This document shows, piece after piece, positions 1-8,890 of a DNA stretch of 64,000 nt. The translations under genes were made by a program, and so were the position numbers. The stretch's first letter is position 1, and every line of letters starts with the position of its first letter. The notes under the pieces were generated by a model that saw only the letters and a program-made list of their open reading frames with translations, did not search any database and was not told the DNA's origin. The DNA comes from Massilia soli (lineage in GTDB: Bacteria > Pseudomonadota > Gammaproteobacteria > Burkholderiales > Burkholderiaceae_D): contig NZ_JAFBIL020000007.1 of the NCBI RefSeq assembly GCF_016809835.1, positions 1 to 64,000 on the forward strand. The letters are read 5' to 3'.

Positions 1-747
1 CGGCAAGCGCCTCAATGCGCGAGCAGGTTCAGAACCTGGAATCGACGGGTCGTTCCCGCGTAAGCGGGAACCGATACATCGCCGAACCGGATGAGCCGCA
101 TGGGTTCCCGCTTTCGCGGGAACGACGGCGGTCTTTGAACAGCGGCAAAAAGATCATCGTTGCGAGACGCGCCATATCCTGAAAGGCCGCCAGGCCGGCA
201 AGCGCCTCAATGCGCGAGCAGGTTCAGAACCTGGAATCGACGGGTCGTTCCCGCGTAAGCGGGAACCGATACTTCGCCGCCCCGGATGAGCCGCATGGGT
301 TCCCGCTTTCGCGGGAACGACGGCGGTCTTTGAACAGCGCCAAAAAGATCATCGTTGCGAGACCCGCCATATCCTGAAAGGCGGCCAGGCCGGCAAGCGC
401 CTCAATGCGCGAGCAGGTTCAGAACCTGGAATTGACGGGTCGTTCCCGCGAAGCGGGAACCGATACTTTGCCAACCAGGATGAGCCGCATGGGTTCCCGC
501 TTTCGCGGGAACGACGAAGGTCTTTGAACAGCGGCAAAAAGATCATCGCGCGAGACCCGCCACATCCTGAAAGGCGGCCAGGCCGGCAAGCACCTCAATG
601 CGCGAGCAGGTTCGGAACCTGGAATGACGGGTCGTTCCCGCGTAAGCGGGAACCGATACTTCGCCAACCAGGATGAGCCGCATGGGTTCCCGCTTTCGCG
701 GGAACGACGGAGGATCTTTGACCAGCGGCAAAAAGATCATCGTTGCA
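1..747. repeat. Tandem array of a ~195-bp repeat (about 3.8 copies)
   Basis: Copies begin at 1, 196, 391 and 584, each at CGGCAAGC. The spacing is 195, 195 and 193 bases and the copies are nearly identical, with a few substitutions and short indels. Every unit carries two hairpin-forming palindromes built on TTCCCGC/GCGGGAA, one with loop GTAA and one with loop TTTC. The array may begin before the window. No credible gene lies inside it; the short reading frames simply repeat with the array. The last copy runs into the gmk promoter region. Confidence 0.9.
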
Positions 748-768
748 ATCGGGCGGAAACGGTATACT
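743..768 (+). promoter_or_regulatory. Possible promoter of gmk
   Basis: TATACT at 763-768 is a good -10 box about 35 bases before the gmk start codon. The best -35 candidate is TTGCAA at 743-748, but the spacing is short (14 bases), so only the -10 is persuasive. It lies just beyond the last repeat unit. Confidence 0.3.
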
Positions 769-802
769 AGGCATTAACCCCTGGAATACTAAAAGGATAC
801 CC

Positions 803-1447
803 ATGCAAGCTCCCTCCGGCTTCTCCGGCAGCCTGTTCGTGGTCGCAGCGCCTTCCGGCGCCGGCAAATCTACCCTGGTCAATGCGCTGCTGGCGCAGGA
901 GCCAGGTATCAAGCTGTCGATTTCGACCACCACCCGCGCGCCCCGCCCGGGCGAAGTGGATGGCCGCGAGTACCATTTCACCACCGCCGAAGACTTCATC
1001 GAGCGCACCGCGCGCGACGAGTTCCTGGAATGGGCTGAAGTGCATGGCAACTATTACGGCACCTCGCGCCTGCTGGTCGAGAAGGAAATGAAGACCGGTA
1101 CGGATATTCTGCTGGAAATCGACTGGCAGGGCGCGCGCCAGGTGCGCAAGCAGTTCCCGGACGCGGCCGGCATTTTCATTTTGCCGCCGTCGATCGCCGC
1201 CCTGGAAGAGCGCCTGCACAAGCGCGGCACCGACGAACCGCACATCATTACGCGGCGCCTGCTGGCCGCCGGCGGCGAGATCGCTCACGCTCCGGAGTTC
1301 GAGTATGTTATTATCAATGAAGAGTTCAACGTCGCCCTGGCTGAGATAAGCGCGATCGTCAAAGCCACCCGCAGCCGTTTTGCCCAGCAAGCGGCGCGCA
1401 ACGCCTCGCTGTTTGCCCAACTGGGTATCCACGCGCAGCAAGCGTGA
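803..1447 (+). CDS. gmk: Guanylate kinase
   Basis: Converts GMP plus ATP to GDP plus ADP in the cytoplasm, an essential step in guanine nucleotide supply. The 214-residue protein has the family's P-loop PSGAGKST at about residues 17-24. The GMP-binding region with [11 protein letters not shown] and DGREYHF follows. The length is normal for bacterial Gmk. The ATG at 803 is chosen because AAAAGGA lies just upstream; an in-frame start at 743 would add 20 residues that the family lacks. It is followed by rpoZ and spoT. This is a conserved proteobacterial order that groups GTP supply, the omega subunit and (p)ppGpp metabolism. Confidence 0.97.
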   Translation: MQAPSGFSGSLFVVAAPSGAGKSTLVNALLAQEPGIKLSISTTTRAPRPGEVDGREYHFTTAEDFIERTARDEFLEWAEVHGNYYGTSRLLVEKEMKTGTDILLEIDWQGARQVRKQFPDAAGIFILPPSIAALEERLHKRGTDEPHIITRRLLAAGGEIAHAPEFEYVIINEEFNVALAEISAIVKATRSRFAQQAARNASLFAQLGIHAQQA

Positions 1448-1490
1448 CACGGCAAGCACACCCCCGTATAGACCGAATCTAGGAGTTACC

Positions 1491-1694
1491 ATGGCCCGTA
1501 TTACTATTGAAGATTGCTTGAAAAATATCCCTAACCGCTTCCAGCTGACCCTGGCCGCGACGTATCGCGCTCGTCAGTTGTTGCAAGGCCACACTCCGAA
1601 GGTCGATGCCAAGGACAAGCCAACCGTCGTCGCGCTGCGCGAAATCGCTGCCGGCAAGGTCGGCCTGGAAATGCTCAAGAAGGTCCCAATGTAA
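1491..1694 (+). CDS. rpoZ: RNA polymerase omega subunit
   Basis: A 67-residue omega subunit that helps assemble and stabilise RNA polymerase by clamping the beta-prime C terminus. In proteobacteria it also forms part of a ppGpp binding site. The protein begins [10 protein letters not shown] and carries the conserved [16 protein letters not shown] stretch. The ATG at 1491 has the strong ribosome site AGGAG nine bases upstream. It lies 43 bases after gmk and before spoT, the usual arrangement, so the three are probably cotranscribed. Confidence 0.97.
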   Translation: MARITIEDCLKNIPNRFQLTLAATYRARQLLQGHTPKVDAKDKPTVVALREIAAGKVGLEMLKKVPM

Positions 1695-1772
1695 GTGCCC
1701 GGGCGTGCCTGGACTTCGTCATCCGCTATTATGTTCTCCATTCATTACACTTGCGGCTGATTGAACTTGCGT

Positions 1773-4016
1773 ATGAGCCTGACTACACCGGATTCGACAC
1801 ATACCAGCACTCCCACCACCCGGGCTCCGCGCCCGGGCTCCAGGCAGCATGAACCTGCAACGCCAGCCCCTGCGCCCGGCGTTGCCTCGGTTACCCAGCT
1901 GTCGGCCAAGCTGGCCGAATACCTCAGCCCCTCCGAACTGAAGAAGGTCAAGGAAGCGTATCGTTTTTCCGACGAGATGCACCTGGGCCAGGTCCGCAAG
2001 TCGGGCGAACCTTATATTTCCCATCCGATCGCGGTCGCGGAAATCTGCGCCGACTGGAAGCTCGACGTCCAGGCGATCATGGCCGCCCTGCTGCATGACG
2101 TGATGGAAGACCAGGACGTCAAGAAGGACGAGCTGATCGAGCGCTTCGGCGCGCCGGTCGCTTCCCTCGTCGACGGCCTGTCCAAGCTCGAGAAAATCGA
2201 ATTCCAGAGCCTGATCGAAGCGCAGGCGGAAAACTTCCGCAAGATGCTGCTGGCGATGGCCTCGGATGTGCGCGTCATCCTGATCAAGCTGGCCGACCGG
2301 CTGCACAACATGCGCACGCTCGAGCACATGGCGGCGTCCAAAAAGCGCCGCATCGCCGCCGAGACGATGGAAGTGTATGTGCCGATCGCCCACCGGCTCG
2401 GCCTGAACAATATCTACCGCGAGCTGCAGGACCTGGCGTTCTCGCACCTGTACCCGCTGCGCTACCGCACCCTGGCCAAGGCCGTGAAGGCCGCGCGGGG
2501 CAACCGCCGCGAAGTGGTCACCAAGATCCTCGAATCGGTCAAGAACACGCTGGCCGGCGCGGGCATCCAGGCCGAAGTCTACGGCCGCGAAAAGACCCTG
2601 TACGGCATCTACAAGAAAATGCGCAACAAGCACCTGTCGTTCTCGCAGGTGCTCGACGTGTACGGCTTCCGCGTGGTGGTCGACGATTTCGCCAACTGTT
2701 ATGTGGCGCTTGGCACCCTGCACGGCATGTACAAGCCGATGCCGGGCAAGTTCAAGGACTACATCGCGATCCGCAAGCTGAACGGCTACCAGTCGCTGCA
2801 CACCACGCTGATCGGCCCGTACGGCACCCCGGTCGAGTTCCAGATCCGCACCCAGGAAATGCACCGCACCGCCGAATCGGGCGTGGCGGCGCACTGGCTG
2901 TACAAGACCGGCGACTCGAACATGTCGGACCTGCAGCAGAAGACGCATGCGTGGCTGCAGTCGCTGCTCGACATCCAGCAGCAAACCGGCGACTCGGCCG
3001 AATTCCTCGAACACGTCAAGGTCGACCTGTTCCCGGACTCGGTCTACGTGTTCACGCCGAAGTCGAAGATCATCGCGCTGCCGCGCGGCGCCACCGCGCT
3101 CGACTTCGCCTACACCATCCACACCGGCATCGGCGACCATACGGTCTCGGTCAAGATCAACAACGAGGCCGCGGCCCTGCGCACCGAACTGCGCAACGGC
3201 GACATCGTCGAAATCGAGACCGACCCGGATTCGCAGCCTAGCCCGACCTGGCTGGCGTTTGTCCGCACCGGCAAGGCGCGCTCGGCGATCCGCCACCACC
3301 TGCGCACGATTAACCTGACCGAGTCGGTTGAACTGGGCCACGAGCTGCTGGCGCAGGCGCTGACGCAGCTGAACATCAATCCCGACCTGCCCGATCCGAC
3401 CATCGAGAAGCTGCTCAACGAGTCGTCGGCCAAGTCGATGGAAGAACTGTATGCCGACATCGGCATCGGCAAGCGCGTCGCCGCGCTGGTGGCGCGCCAC
3501 ATCTTCGGCCTGATCGATGAATTCAATGGCCTGCAGCCGATGTCGCCGCTCGATGCCAACGAGCTCGAGCCGGTGACGATCTACGGCAGCGAAGGCGTGT
3601 CGGTCCAGCTGGCCGCATGCTGCCTGCCGATTCCGGGCGACCAGGTCATGGGCCAGCTGCGCCGCGACCAGGGGCTGGTGGTGCACACCACCGACTGCGT
3701 GCCGGCCAAGCGCCTGCGCGCCAAGGAGCCGGACCGCTGGATCCCGGTCAAGTGGGGCACTGAGCTGAACCGCCGCTTCGATTGCCGCATCCGCCTGCTG
3801 ATCAACAACGAAAAAGGCATCCTGGCGCGCGTGGCCGCCGAGATCGGCGAGTCCGATGCCAACATCACCTACGTGGGGATGGACGAGGACGACGAACACG
3901 TGATGACGCAGCTGCGCTTCACGATCCAGGTGAAGGACCGGGTCCACCTGGCCCACCTGATCCGCAACCTGCGCCGCGTGACCGGCGTCAACCGGGTCGA
4001 ACGCGAGCGCCCGTAG
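1773..4016 (+). CDS. spoT: Bifunctional (p)ppGpp synthetase/hydrolase (SpoT/Rsh type)
   Basis: A long RelA/SpoT homologue of about 747 residues that makes and degrades the alarmone (p)ppGpp. An N-terminal HD hydrolase domain is intact, with HDVMED near residue 107 and LADRLHNMRT further on. A synthetase domain follows, containing GREKTLYGIYKKM and the motif KFKDY near residue 326. This is the basic RxKD type of bifunctional enzymes rather than the acidic ExDD of RelA. TGS (ATALDFAYTIHT) and C-terminal ACT regulatory domains complete it. The ATG at 1773 is preferred to an in-frame TTG at 1761; the first ~45 residues are low complexity (Thr/Pro/Ala). It follows rpoZ by about 80 bases. Confidence 0.95.
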   Translation: MSLTTPDSTHTSTPTTRAPRPGSRQHEPATPAPAPGVASVTQLSAKLAEYLSPSELKKVKEAYRFSDEMHLGQVRKSGEPYISHPIAVAEICADWKLDVQAIMAALLHDVMEDQDVKKDELIERFGAPVASLVDGLSKLEKIEFQSLIEAQAENFRKMLLAMASDVRVILIKLADRLHNMRTLEHMAASKKRRIAAETMEVYVPIAHRLGLNNIYRELQDLAFSHLYPLRYRTLAKAVKAARGNRREVVTKILESVKNTLAGAGIQAEVYGREKTLYGIYKKMRNKHLSFSQVLDVYGFRVVVDDFANCYVALGTLHGMYKPMPGKFKDYIAIRKLNGYQSLHTTLIGPYGTPVEFQIRTQEMHRTAESGVAAHWLYKTGDSNMSDLQQKTHAWLQSLLDIQQQTGDSAEFLEHVKVDLFPDSVYVFTPKSKIIALPRGATALDFAYTIHTGIGDHTVSVKINNEAAALRTELRNGDIVEIETDPDSQPSPTWLAFVRTGKARSAIRHHLRTINLTESVELGHELLAQALTQLNINPDLPDPTIEKLLNESSAKSMEELYADIGIGKRVAALVARHIFGLIDEFNGLQPMSPLDANELEPVTIYGSEGVSVQLAACCLPIPGDQVMGQLRRDQGLVVHTTDCVPAKRLRAKEPDRWIPVKWGTELNRRFDCRIRLLINNEKGILARVAAEIGESDANITYVGMDEDDEHVMTQLRFTIQVKDRVHLAHLIRNLRRVTGVNRVERERP

Positions 4017-4030
4017 GCCGCCCTCCTTTC

Positions 4031-4579
4031 CTATCTCAGCGCAAGGATACGGTCGAAGGCATCGCAGGCGCCTGCGCAGGCCTCGGCCACCTCTTCCTCG
4101 CTGCTCACATTCTCTTTCAGCGCCAGCATGAAACTGCGCCAGCGCGGGCCCGGTCCGGCCGCTTCGCCGCGCAGGTAGCTCAGCGGATGCGGCGCCAGCT
4201 GGCTTGAGAGGCGCTGGTACAGCACCGCGCCGCCCAGCTGCGAGCCTTCCGCCACATACGCGACGCCCCAGCGGTAGGCGGCGCTGGCGTCTTCCGGCCA
4301 ACTGGTTTGATCGCTCAGCATGGATTCCCGCCTGGGGGCGAACGACACGTGGTTGAGGTCGGCATCAATCAGGGGGATGCGGCGCAGCGGAGGCAGCGCG
4401 TCGGCCGGGCCTGGCCCGCTGGCCAGCCAGTCTTCGATCGGCGCCAGCCAGGCGCGCAGCATGCGCAGGTGGCTGGCGTAGTCGTCCAGCGTCGGCGACT
4501 CGCCTGCCAGCGGCAGGCCGGTGTCCAGCAGCGTGTGGCGTTCGGCCGTGGCGGCGCGCAGCGCCTTCAGCGCGTCCAT
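4031..4579 (-). CDS. Heme oxygenase-like protein (biliverdin-producing)
   Basis: A 182-residue protein of the bacterial heme oxygenase family, which opens heme to biliverdin, CO and iron. The N terminus contains ATAERHTLLD, with His15 in the position of the axial heme ligand. The distal helix signature EGSQLGG is present in the second half. The ATG at 4579 is chosen because it begins exactly where the family starts; a longer frame would overlap greB. Such enzymes often sit beside a bacteriophytochrome and feed it chromophore, but none is visible here. Iron acquisition from heme or a phytochrome elsewhere are both possible. It lies 37 bases downstream of greB on the same strand. Confidence 0.8.
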   Translation of the reverse strand: MDALKALRAATAERHTLLDTGLPLAGESPTLDDYASHLRMLRAWLAPIEDWLASGPGPADALPPLRRIPLIDADLNHVSFAPRRESMLSDQTSWPEDASAAYRWGVAYVAEGSQLGGAVLYQRLSSQLAPHPLSYLRGEAAGPGPRWRSFMLALKENVSSEEEVAEACAGACDAFDRILALR

Positions 4580-4616
4580 GCCGGTGTCGGTTCGATGGTT
4601 GATGGTAGTTCCAGTG

Positions 4617-5183
4617 TCAGTCTTCGATCGGGCGCGGGTATTCCACTGCCAGGATCTCGAGTTCGTCCGCCCCAAGCGGGGTTTGCAGGGTAATGGTGTC
4701 GCCTTCGCGCGCCTTGGTCAATGCGCGCGCGACCGGCGAGACCCAGCTGATCTTGCCGTTGAGCGGGTCGAGCTCATCGATGCCGACGATGGTGACGGTG
4801 TGCTCTTCTCCAGCGGCGTTGCGATAGGTGACGGTGGCGCCGAAGAACACCTGGTCGTTGCCATGGTGGACGCCGGGATCGACCACGGCGGCCGAATCCA
4901 TGCGCTTGGTCAGGAAGCGGATGCGCCGGTCGATCTCGCGCAGGCGCTTCTTGCCATATATATAGTCGCCATTTTCGGAGCGGTCGCCATTCGACGCCGC
5001 CCAGTGCACCACGCGCACCACTTCCGGACGGTCGACGTCAATCAGCTGGAGCAACTCATCCTTGATGCGCTGGTAGCCGGCCGGCGTGATGTAGTTCTTG
5101 GCGCCGGCAGGAATGGCTTGCGCGAGGGCGAGCGCTTCCTCGTCGTCGTCGTTGTCGGTCTCTTTCACAAATGCCTTGTTCAT
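4617..5183 (-). CDS. greB: Transcription elongation factor GreB
   Basis: A 188-residue transcript cleavage factor that rescues backtracked RNA polymerase by inserting its coiled-coil into the secondary channel. The coiled-coil contains the acidic tip and ASNGDRSENGDYIYGKK, the signature of the GreA/GreB family; the length and NGDYIYGKKRLREID favour GreB. The C-terminal FKBP-like domain ends in ILAVEYPRPI. The ATG at 5183 is preferred over an in-frame GTG at 5207. An acidic insert, DNDDDEE, lies near the N terminus, before the coiled-coil. It is probably cotranscribed with the downstream heme oxygenase. Confidence 0.93.
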   Translation of the reverse strand: MNKAFVKETDNDDDEEALALAQAIPAGAKNYITPAGYQRIKDELLQLIDVDRPEVVRVVHWAASNGDRSENGDYIYGKKRLREIDRRIRFLTKRMDSAAVVDPGVHHGNDQVFFGATVTYRNAAGEEHTVTIVGIDELDPLNGKISWVSPVARALTKAREGDTITLQTPLGADELEILAVEYPRPIED

Positions 5184-5301
5184 CTGCCTATTGTAACGGC
5201 CAGCCACCCTTTATGCGCGTCCTGCACCCTGGTCCAAGGGCACGCCCCGGCCAGCTTGTTTTAACGTATCATTCTTGCGTCCCCAACAGAATGGCCGTTC
5301 G

Positions 5302-6390
5302 ATGACCCAAAGCCCGCCGCCCCACGCCGACGCGATGCCCAGCTTTGCCGCCAACACGCCCGGCCTGGTCTACCAATTCGCGCTGGATGCGGACGGCAGC
5401 GTCGCCTTCCCCTACCTGAGCGACGGCTGCGCCGCCCTGCTTGGCCTGCACGCGGGCGAACTGCAGGAGATGCCGGAGCGCTTCCTCCAGCTGATCCTTC
5501 CCCAGGACCGCAAGGGCTACCTCGATTCGATGAACGCCTCGGCCAGCGCGCTGTCGGTGTGGAACTGGGAAGGCCGCATCTTCATCGACGCCTGGAACGA
5601 CGAAAAATGGGTCAACCTGCGCGCCACCCCGCATGTGTCGGCCGCGGCGCCGGGCAGCGTGCAGTGGGACGGCATCATGAGCAACATCACGGCCAGCAAG
5701 CTGGAGCAGGAAGAAACGGCGCGTTCGCGCGCCCGCCTGGCCGAGCTGACCGCCCATATCGAGCAGGTCAAGGAAGAAGAACGCACCCGCATCGCGCGCG
5801 AAATCCACGATGACCTGGGCGGCAACCTGACCGCCATTAAGATGGCGCTGGCGATGCTGGTCAACCGCCTGCCGCCCGGCCAGCCGGACCTGGCCGACAA
5901 GGCCGCCTACGTCGATTCGCTGGTGGACCGCACGATTGACGCCATCCACCGCATCACGCTCGACCTGCGCCCGTCGATCCTCGACTTCGGCATCGTCGCC
6001 GCGCTCGAATGGCAGGTGGCCGAGTTCGACAAGCAGATGGGCATCCGCTGCAGCTTCAGCTGCGACGACAAGGACATCGAACTGGCCAGCGACCATGCCG
6101 CGGCGCTGTTCCGGATTTTCCAGGAAGCGCTGACCAATATCGCCAAGCATGCGAAGGCAAGCGCGGTCAATGTCACCTTGCAGCGGCGCCGCCACGAGAT
6201 TGTGCTGGCGATCGCCGATGACGGCGTCGGCATCGCGCCAGCGGACCGCCTCAAGCCGCAGTCGTTCGGCCTGCGCGGCATGCATGAGCGCGCCCGGGCG
6301 CTGGGCGGCACGATGGCCTTGTCGCAGGCGCGCGGAGGTGGCACGATAGTGACCATCAAGACCAAAGAACGTCAGCCACTCGCGAAATGA
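5302..6390 (+). CDS. PAS-domain sensor histidine kinase (NarX/DegS-like HisKA_3 class)
   Basis: A 362-residue soluble kinase without transmembrane segments, so it probably reads a cytoplasmic cue. Residues ~15-130 look like a PAS domain (LVYQFALDADG, then the YLSDGCAALLG region). A short helix leads into the HisKA_3 dimerisation domain with phospho-acceptor His169 in AREIHDDLGGNL. A HATPase_c domain follows, with DDGVGI and GLRGMHERARALGG. The ATG at 5302 is chosen over a TTG at 5275. The stop overlaps the start of the next gene by four bases (ATGA), so the pair is translationally coupled. The signal is unknown. Confidence 0.9.
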   Translation: MTQSPPPHADAMPSFAANTPGLVYQFALDADGSVAFPYLSDGCAALLGLHAGELQEMPERFLQLILPQDRKGYLDSMNASASALSVWNWEGRIFIDAWNDEKWVNLRATPHVSAAAPGSVQWDGIMSNITASKLEQEETARSRARLAELTAHIEQVKEEERTRIAREIHDDLGGNLTAIKMALAMLVNRLPPGQPDLADKAAYVDSLVDRTIDAIHRITLDLRPSILDFGIVAALEWQVAEFDKQMGIRCSFSCDDKDIELASDHAAALFRIFQEALTNIAKHAKASAVNVTLQRRRHEIVLAIADDGVGIAPADRLKPQSFGLRGMHERARALGGTMALSQARGGGTIVTIKTKERQPLAK

Positions 6391-7034
6391 ATCAAAAAGC
6401 AACTATCCGCGTATTTATCGCCGACGACCACGCCATCGTCCGGGAAGGGCTCAAGCAGATCCTGGCCGATTCTCCCGACATTATCGTCGCCGGCGAATCC
6501 GAAAACGGGCTCGACGCCATCAAGCTGTTTCGCAAATCCAAGTGCCACGTGATGCTGCTCGACATCTCGATGCCGGACAAGAGCGGCATCGACGTGCTCA
6601 AGCAGGTAAAAAAAGAGCATCCCGACATGGCGGTGCTGATGCTGTCGATGCACCGCGAGGACCAGTACGCGATCCGCTCGCTCAAGGCGGGCGCGGCCGG
6701 CTACCTGACCAAGCAAAGCGCGCCCAAGGAACTGGTGACGGCGATCCGCCAGGTCGCCTCCGGCCAGAAATACGTCAGCGCGGCGCTGGCCCAGGAGCTG
6801 GCGGCCCAGGTCGGCGAAGACCACGCGGTGGCGCTGCACGACACCCTGTCCGACCGCGAGTACCAGACCCTGACGATGATTGCCTCGGGCAAGACGGTCA
6901 GCGTGATCGCCGAAGAGCTGTCGCTGTCGGTGAAGACCATCAGCGAATACCGCGCGCGCTTGCTGGTGAAAATGAAGCTCAAGAACAGTGCCGAACTGAC
7001 CCATTACGCGATCAAGAACCAGCTGATCGAATAG
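6387..7034 (+). CDS. NarL/LuxR-family response regulator
   Basis: A 215-residue two-domain regulator and the partner of the kinase encoded immediately upstream. The receiver domain has the acidic pair in FIADDHAIVREG, phospho-acceptor Asp59 in LLDISMPDKSG, and a conserved Thr/Lys region (YLTKQSAP). The C-terminal GerE/LuxR helix-turn-helix reads LSDREYQTLTMIASGK then SVKTISEYRARLL. The gene overlaps the kinase gene by four bases. Targets are not visible; the downstream diguanylate cyclase and the flagellar cluster are plausible but unproven. Confidence 0.92.
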   Translation: MNQKATIRVFIADDHAIVREGLKQILADSPDIIVAGESENGLDAIKLFRKSKCHVMLLDISMPDKSGIDVLKQVKKEHPDMAVLMLSMHREDQYAIRSLKAGAAGYLTKQSAPKELVTAIRQVASGQKYVSAALAQELAAQVGEDHAVALHDTLSDREYQTLTMIASGKTVSVIAEELSLSVKTISEYRARLLVKMKLKNSAELTHYAIKNQLIE

Positions 7035-7056
7035 TTATTCGGCCGTCCATAGTAAT

Positions 7057-7093
7057 GCCGAGAAGTAAGGGGTGTTTACCTCTTCTTATCGGC
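7057..7093 (+). terminator. Imperfect stem-loop after the response regulator
   Basis: GCCGA at 7057 pairs with TCGGC ending at 7093, and the inner GAAGTAAGG can partly pair with CCTCTTCTTA. The stem is imperfect and no T-tract follows, so it may be only a weak terminator or an operator. Confidence 0.3.
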
Positions 7094-7155
7094 GCGATGG
7101 CAGCCTGGGAAGCGGATTATCATGAGGATAATTCAACGCCATCTTAGAGCGACCC

Positions 7156-8703
7156 ATGTCCAGCCCAGCCCAAAACCCAGCCGATATCGCCCGCGAGGCG
7201 TTTCGCCGCCTTGCCACGCGCCGCATTGCGCCAACGCCTGAGGCGTACCGCGAAATTTACAACGATATCGCCGGCATCGTCGAGCCCAAGGCCGCGGCGG
7301 GGGCCAGCGCCGAGCTGGCACTGGGGGAATTCACCGCCCGGCTGGGCGAAACCACGGGCGAAATGGGCGAAGCGGGGCGCCGGCTCGACCGCACCATCAA
7401 GGCACGCGACTGGGACGGTTTCGCGCGCGGCCTGACCCAGCTGCTGGAAAAGCAGGCCAAGAAGCCGGGGCCGTTCGAACTGGCGGTGCTGGCCGACGAG
7501 CCGGAAGCGCGCCTGCTGCGCGACCTGCTCAGCCGCACCCTGGTGTTTGCGGTCGCCTCCCTGCTGACCGGCTCGCCCGCGCTGGTCAGCGAAGCCGAAT
7601 CGCTGGGCGCGGCCGTCAAGACCGCCCACAACGAAGCGGCGCTCAACGACATCGCGCTGCGCCTGAAGCAGCTGTGCTACCAGATCGAGATTCGCGGCGG
7701 CGACGCGCAGGAGCAGCAGGAAATGCTGCTGCGCCTGTTCCGCCTGCTGCTGGAAAACGTCAGCGAACTGCTCGACGAAGACAGCTGGCTGCGCGGCCAG
7801 GTCGAGATGGTGCAGGAACTGATCGCCGGGCCGCTCGACCAGCGCGCGCTGGAGGACGCCATGCGCAGCATGAAGGAAGTGATCTACAAGCAGGGCCAGC
7901 TCAAGCACAGCCTGTCGGACGTCAAGCTCACCGTCAAGAACATGATGATGACCTTCATCGACCGCCTTAGCTCGGTGGCGGCGACCACCGGCGACTTCCA
8001 TGAAAAAATCGGCGGCTACTCCGAACAGATCAGCCAGGCGACCGATATCGACCAGCTCAACGCGGTGCTCGACAATGTGCTGCGCGAAACCCGCGCCGTC
8101 CAGGCCGAAGCGCTCAAGTCGCGCGACCGGATGATGGCCGCGCGCCAGGAAATGCACGATGCCGAGCAGCGCATCCACACGCTGGAAGAAAAGCTGCGCC
8201 TGATGAGCGAACTGGTGCGCGAAGACCAGTTGACTGGCAGCCTCAACCGCCGCGGCCTGGACGACGTGTTCGAGCGCGAAACCGCGCGCGCCGACCGCCG
8301 CGGCACCCCGCTGTGCATCGCGGTGCTGGACCTGGACGATTTCAAGCGCCTCAACGACACCTACGGCCACATCGCCGGCGACGGCGCGCTCAAGCACCTG
8401 GTGCAGATCGTCAAGGCCACCCTGCGCTCGATGGACGTGATCGCCCGCTTCGGCGGCGAGGAATTCGTGATCTTGCTGCCCGAAACCACCATCGAAGCGG
8501 CGGCGCAGACGATGACGCGGCTGCAGCGCGAGCTGACCCGCCACTTCTTCCTGCACGAAAACGAGAAGATCCTGATCACCTTCTCGGCCGGCGTGGCATT
8601 GCGCCTGCCGGACGAGCCGCAGGACGCGCTGGTCACCCGCGCCGACCGCGCAATGTACCAGGCCAAGCAGACCGGCAAGAACCGCGTCGTCGTCGCAGAA
8701 TAG
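7156..8703 (+). CDS. GGDEF-domain diguanylate cyclase
   Basis: A 515-residue protein that should make c-di-GMP from two GTP. The C-terminal GGDEF domain starts around DQLTGSLNRRG. It has the active-site motif GGEEF at residues 433-437 and an inhibitory-site RxxD (RSMD) at 424-427, so it looks active and product-inhibited. The N-terminal ~340 residues are helical and charged and match no domain I can name. A coiled-coil segment (residues ~310-355) precedes the GGDEF domain. No membrane segments are seen. The gene lies between a two-component pair and fliC, which makes a role in the motile/sessile switch likely. Confidence 0.9.
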   Translation: MSSPAQNPADIAREAFRRLATRRIAPTPEAYREIYNDIAGIVEPKAAAGASAELALGEFTARLGETTGEMGEAGRRLDRTIKARDWDGFARGLTQLLEKQAKKPGPFELAVLADEPEARLLRDLLSRTLVFAVASLLTGSPALVSEAESLGAAVKTAHNEAALNDIALRLKQLCYQIEIRGGDAQEQQEMLLRLFRLLLENVSELLDEDSWLRGQVEMVQELIAGPLDQRALEDAMRSMKEVIYKQGQLKHSLSDVKLTVKNMMMTFIDRLSSVAATTGDFHEKIGGYSEQISQATDIDQLNAVLDNVLRETRAVQAEALKSRDRMMAARQEMHDAEQRIHTLEEKLRLMSELVREDQLTGSLNRRGLDDVFERETARADRRGTPLCIAVLDLDDFKRLNDTYGHIAGDGALKHLVQIVKATLRSMDVIARFGGEEFVILLPETTIEAAAQTMTRLQRELTRHFFLHENEKILITFSAGVALRLPDEPQDALVTRADRAMYQAKQTGKNRVVVAE

Positions 8704-8863
8704 CAAAAATACAAGGTAGGGCGGATAAGCGAAGCGCATCCGCCGGGTTGAGCGTCAACATGGCGCACAATTCGGCGGATGCGCTTTCGCTTATCCGCCC
8801 TACGTTAGTTTTACGCCAACAAAAATCGACCTTGTCAGCCATCAAATTTAATTTATTTTGCCC
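8704..8863. repeat. Large inverted repeat (8716-8744 / 8774-8803) after the diguanylate cyclase
   Basis: GTAGGGCGGATAAGCG opens the left arm at 8716. Its complement closes the right arm at 8803, with a one-base length difference, so the arms pair over about 29 bases across a 29-base loop. Each arm is itself partly palindromic (GCGGAT...ATCCGC). The element can act as a terminator-like barrier between the cyclase gene and fliC. A related palindrome lies at 48396-48430. No gene is seen in the rest of this stretch. Confidence 0.75.
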
Positions 8864-8890
8864 TCAAGTTTGGCTTTTTCCTGTCGTTTA
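8864..8890 (+). promoter_or_regulatory. Putative sigma-28 promoter of fliC
   Basis: TCAAGTTT at 8864-8871, an 11-base spacer and GTCGTTTA at 8883-8890. The -35 box is identical to the one before flgK and the spacing matches the fliD and flgM promoters. The -10 box is weaker. It implies a 5' leader of roughly 185 bases before the fliC start at 9083. An 11-base perfect inverted repeat (8856-8866 and 8912-8922) brackets it. Confidence 0.6.

Noticed and set aside
349-1050. Short open frames inside the 195-bp repeat array
   Set aside because: They repeat with the array, encode Arg/Pro-rich peptides such as repeated FPRKREP, and lack ribosome sites.
1719-4301. A very long minus-strand open frame (860 codons) across spoT
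   Set aside because: It is antisense to a clearly conserved gene and is Arg/His/Val/Gln-rich, which is what high-GC third-codon bias creates on the complementary strand. No domain is recognisable. The same applies to the long antisense frames over the diguanylate cyclase, fliF, fliG, fliI, flgE, flhA and rne.
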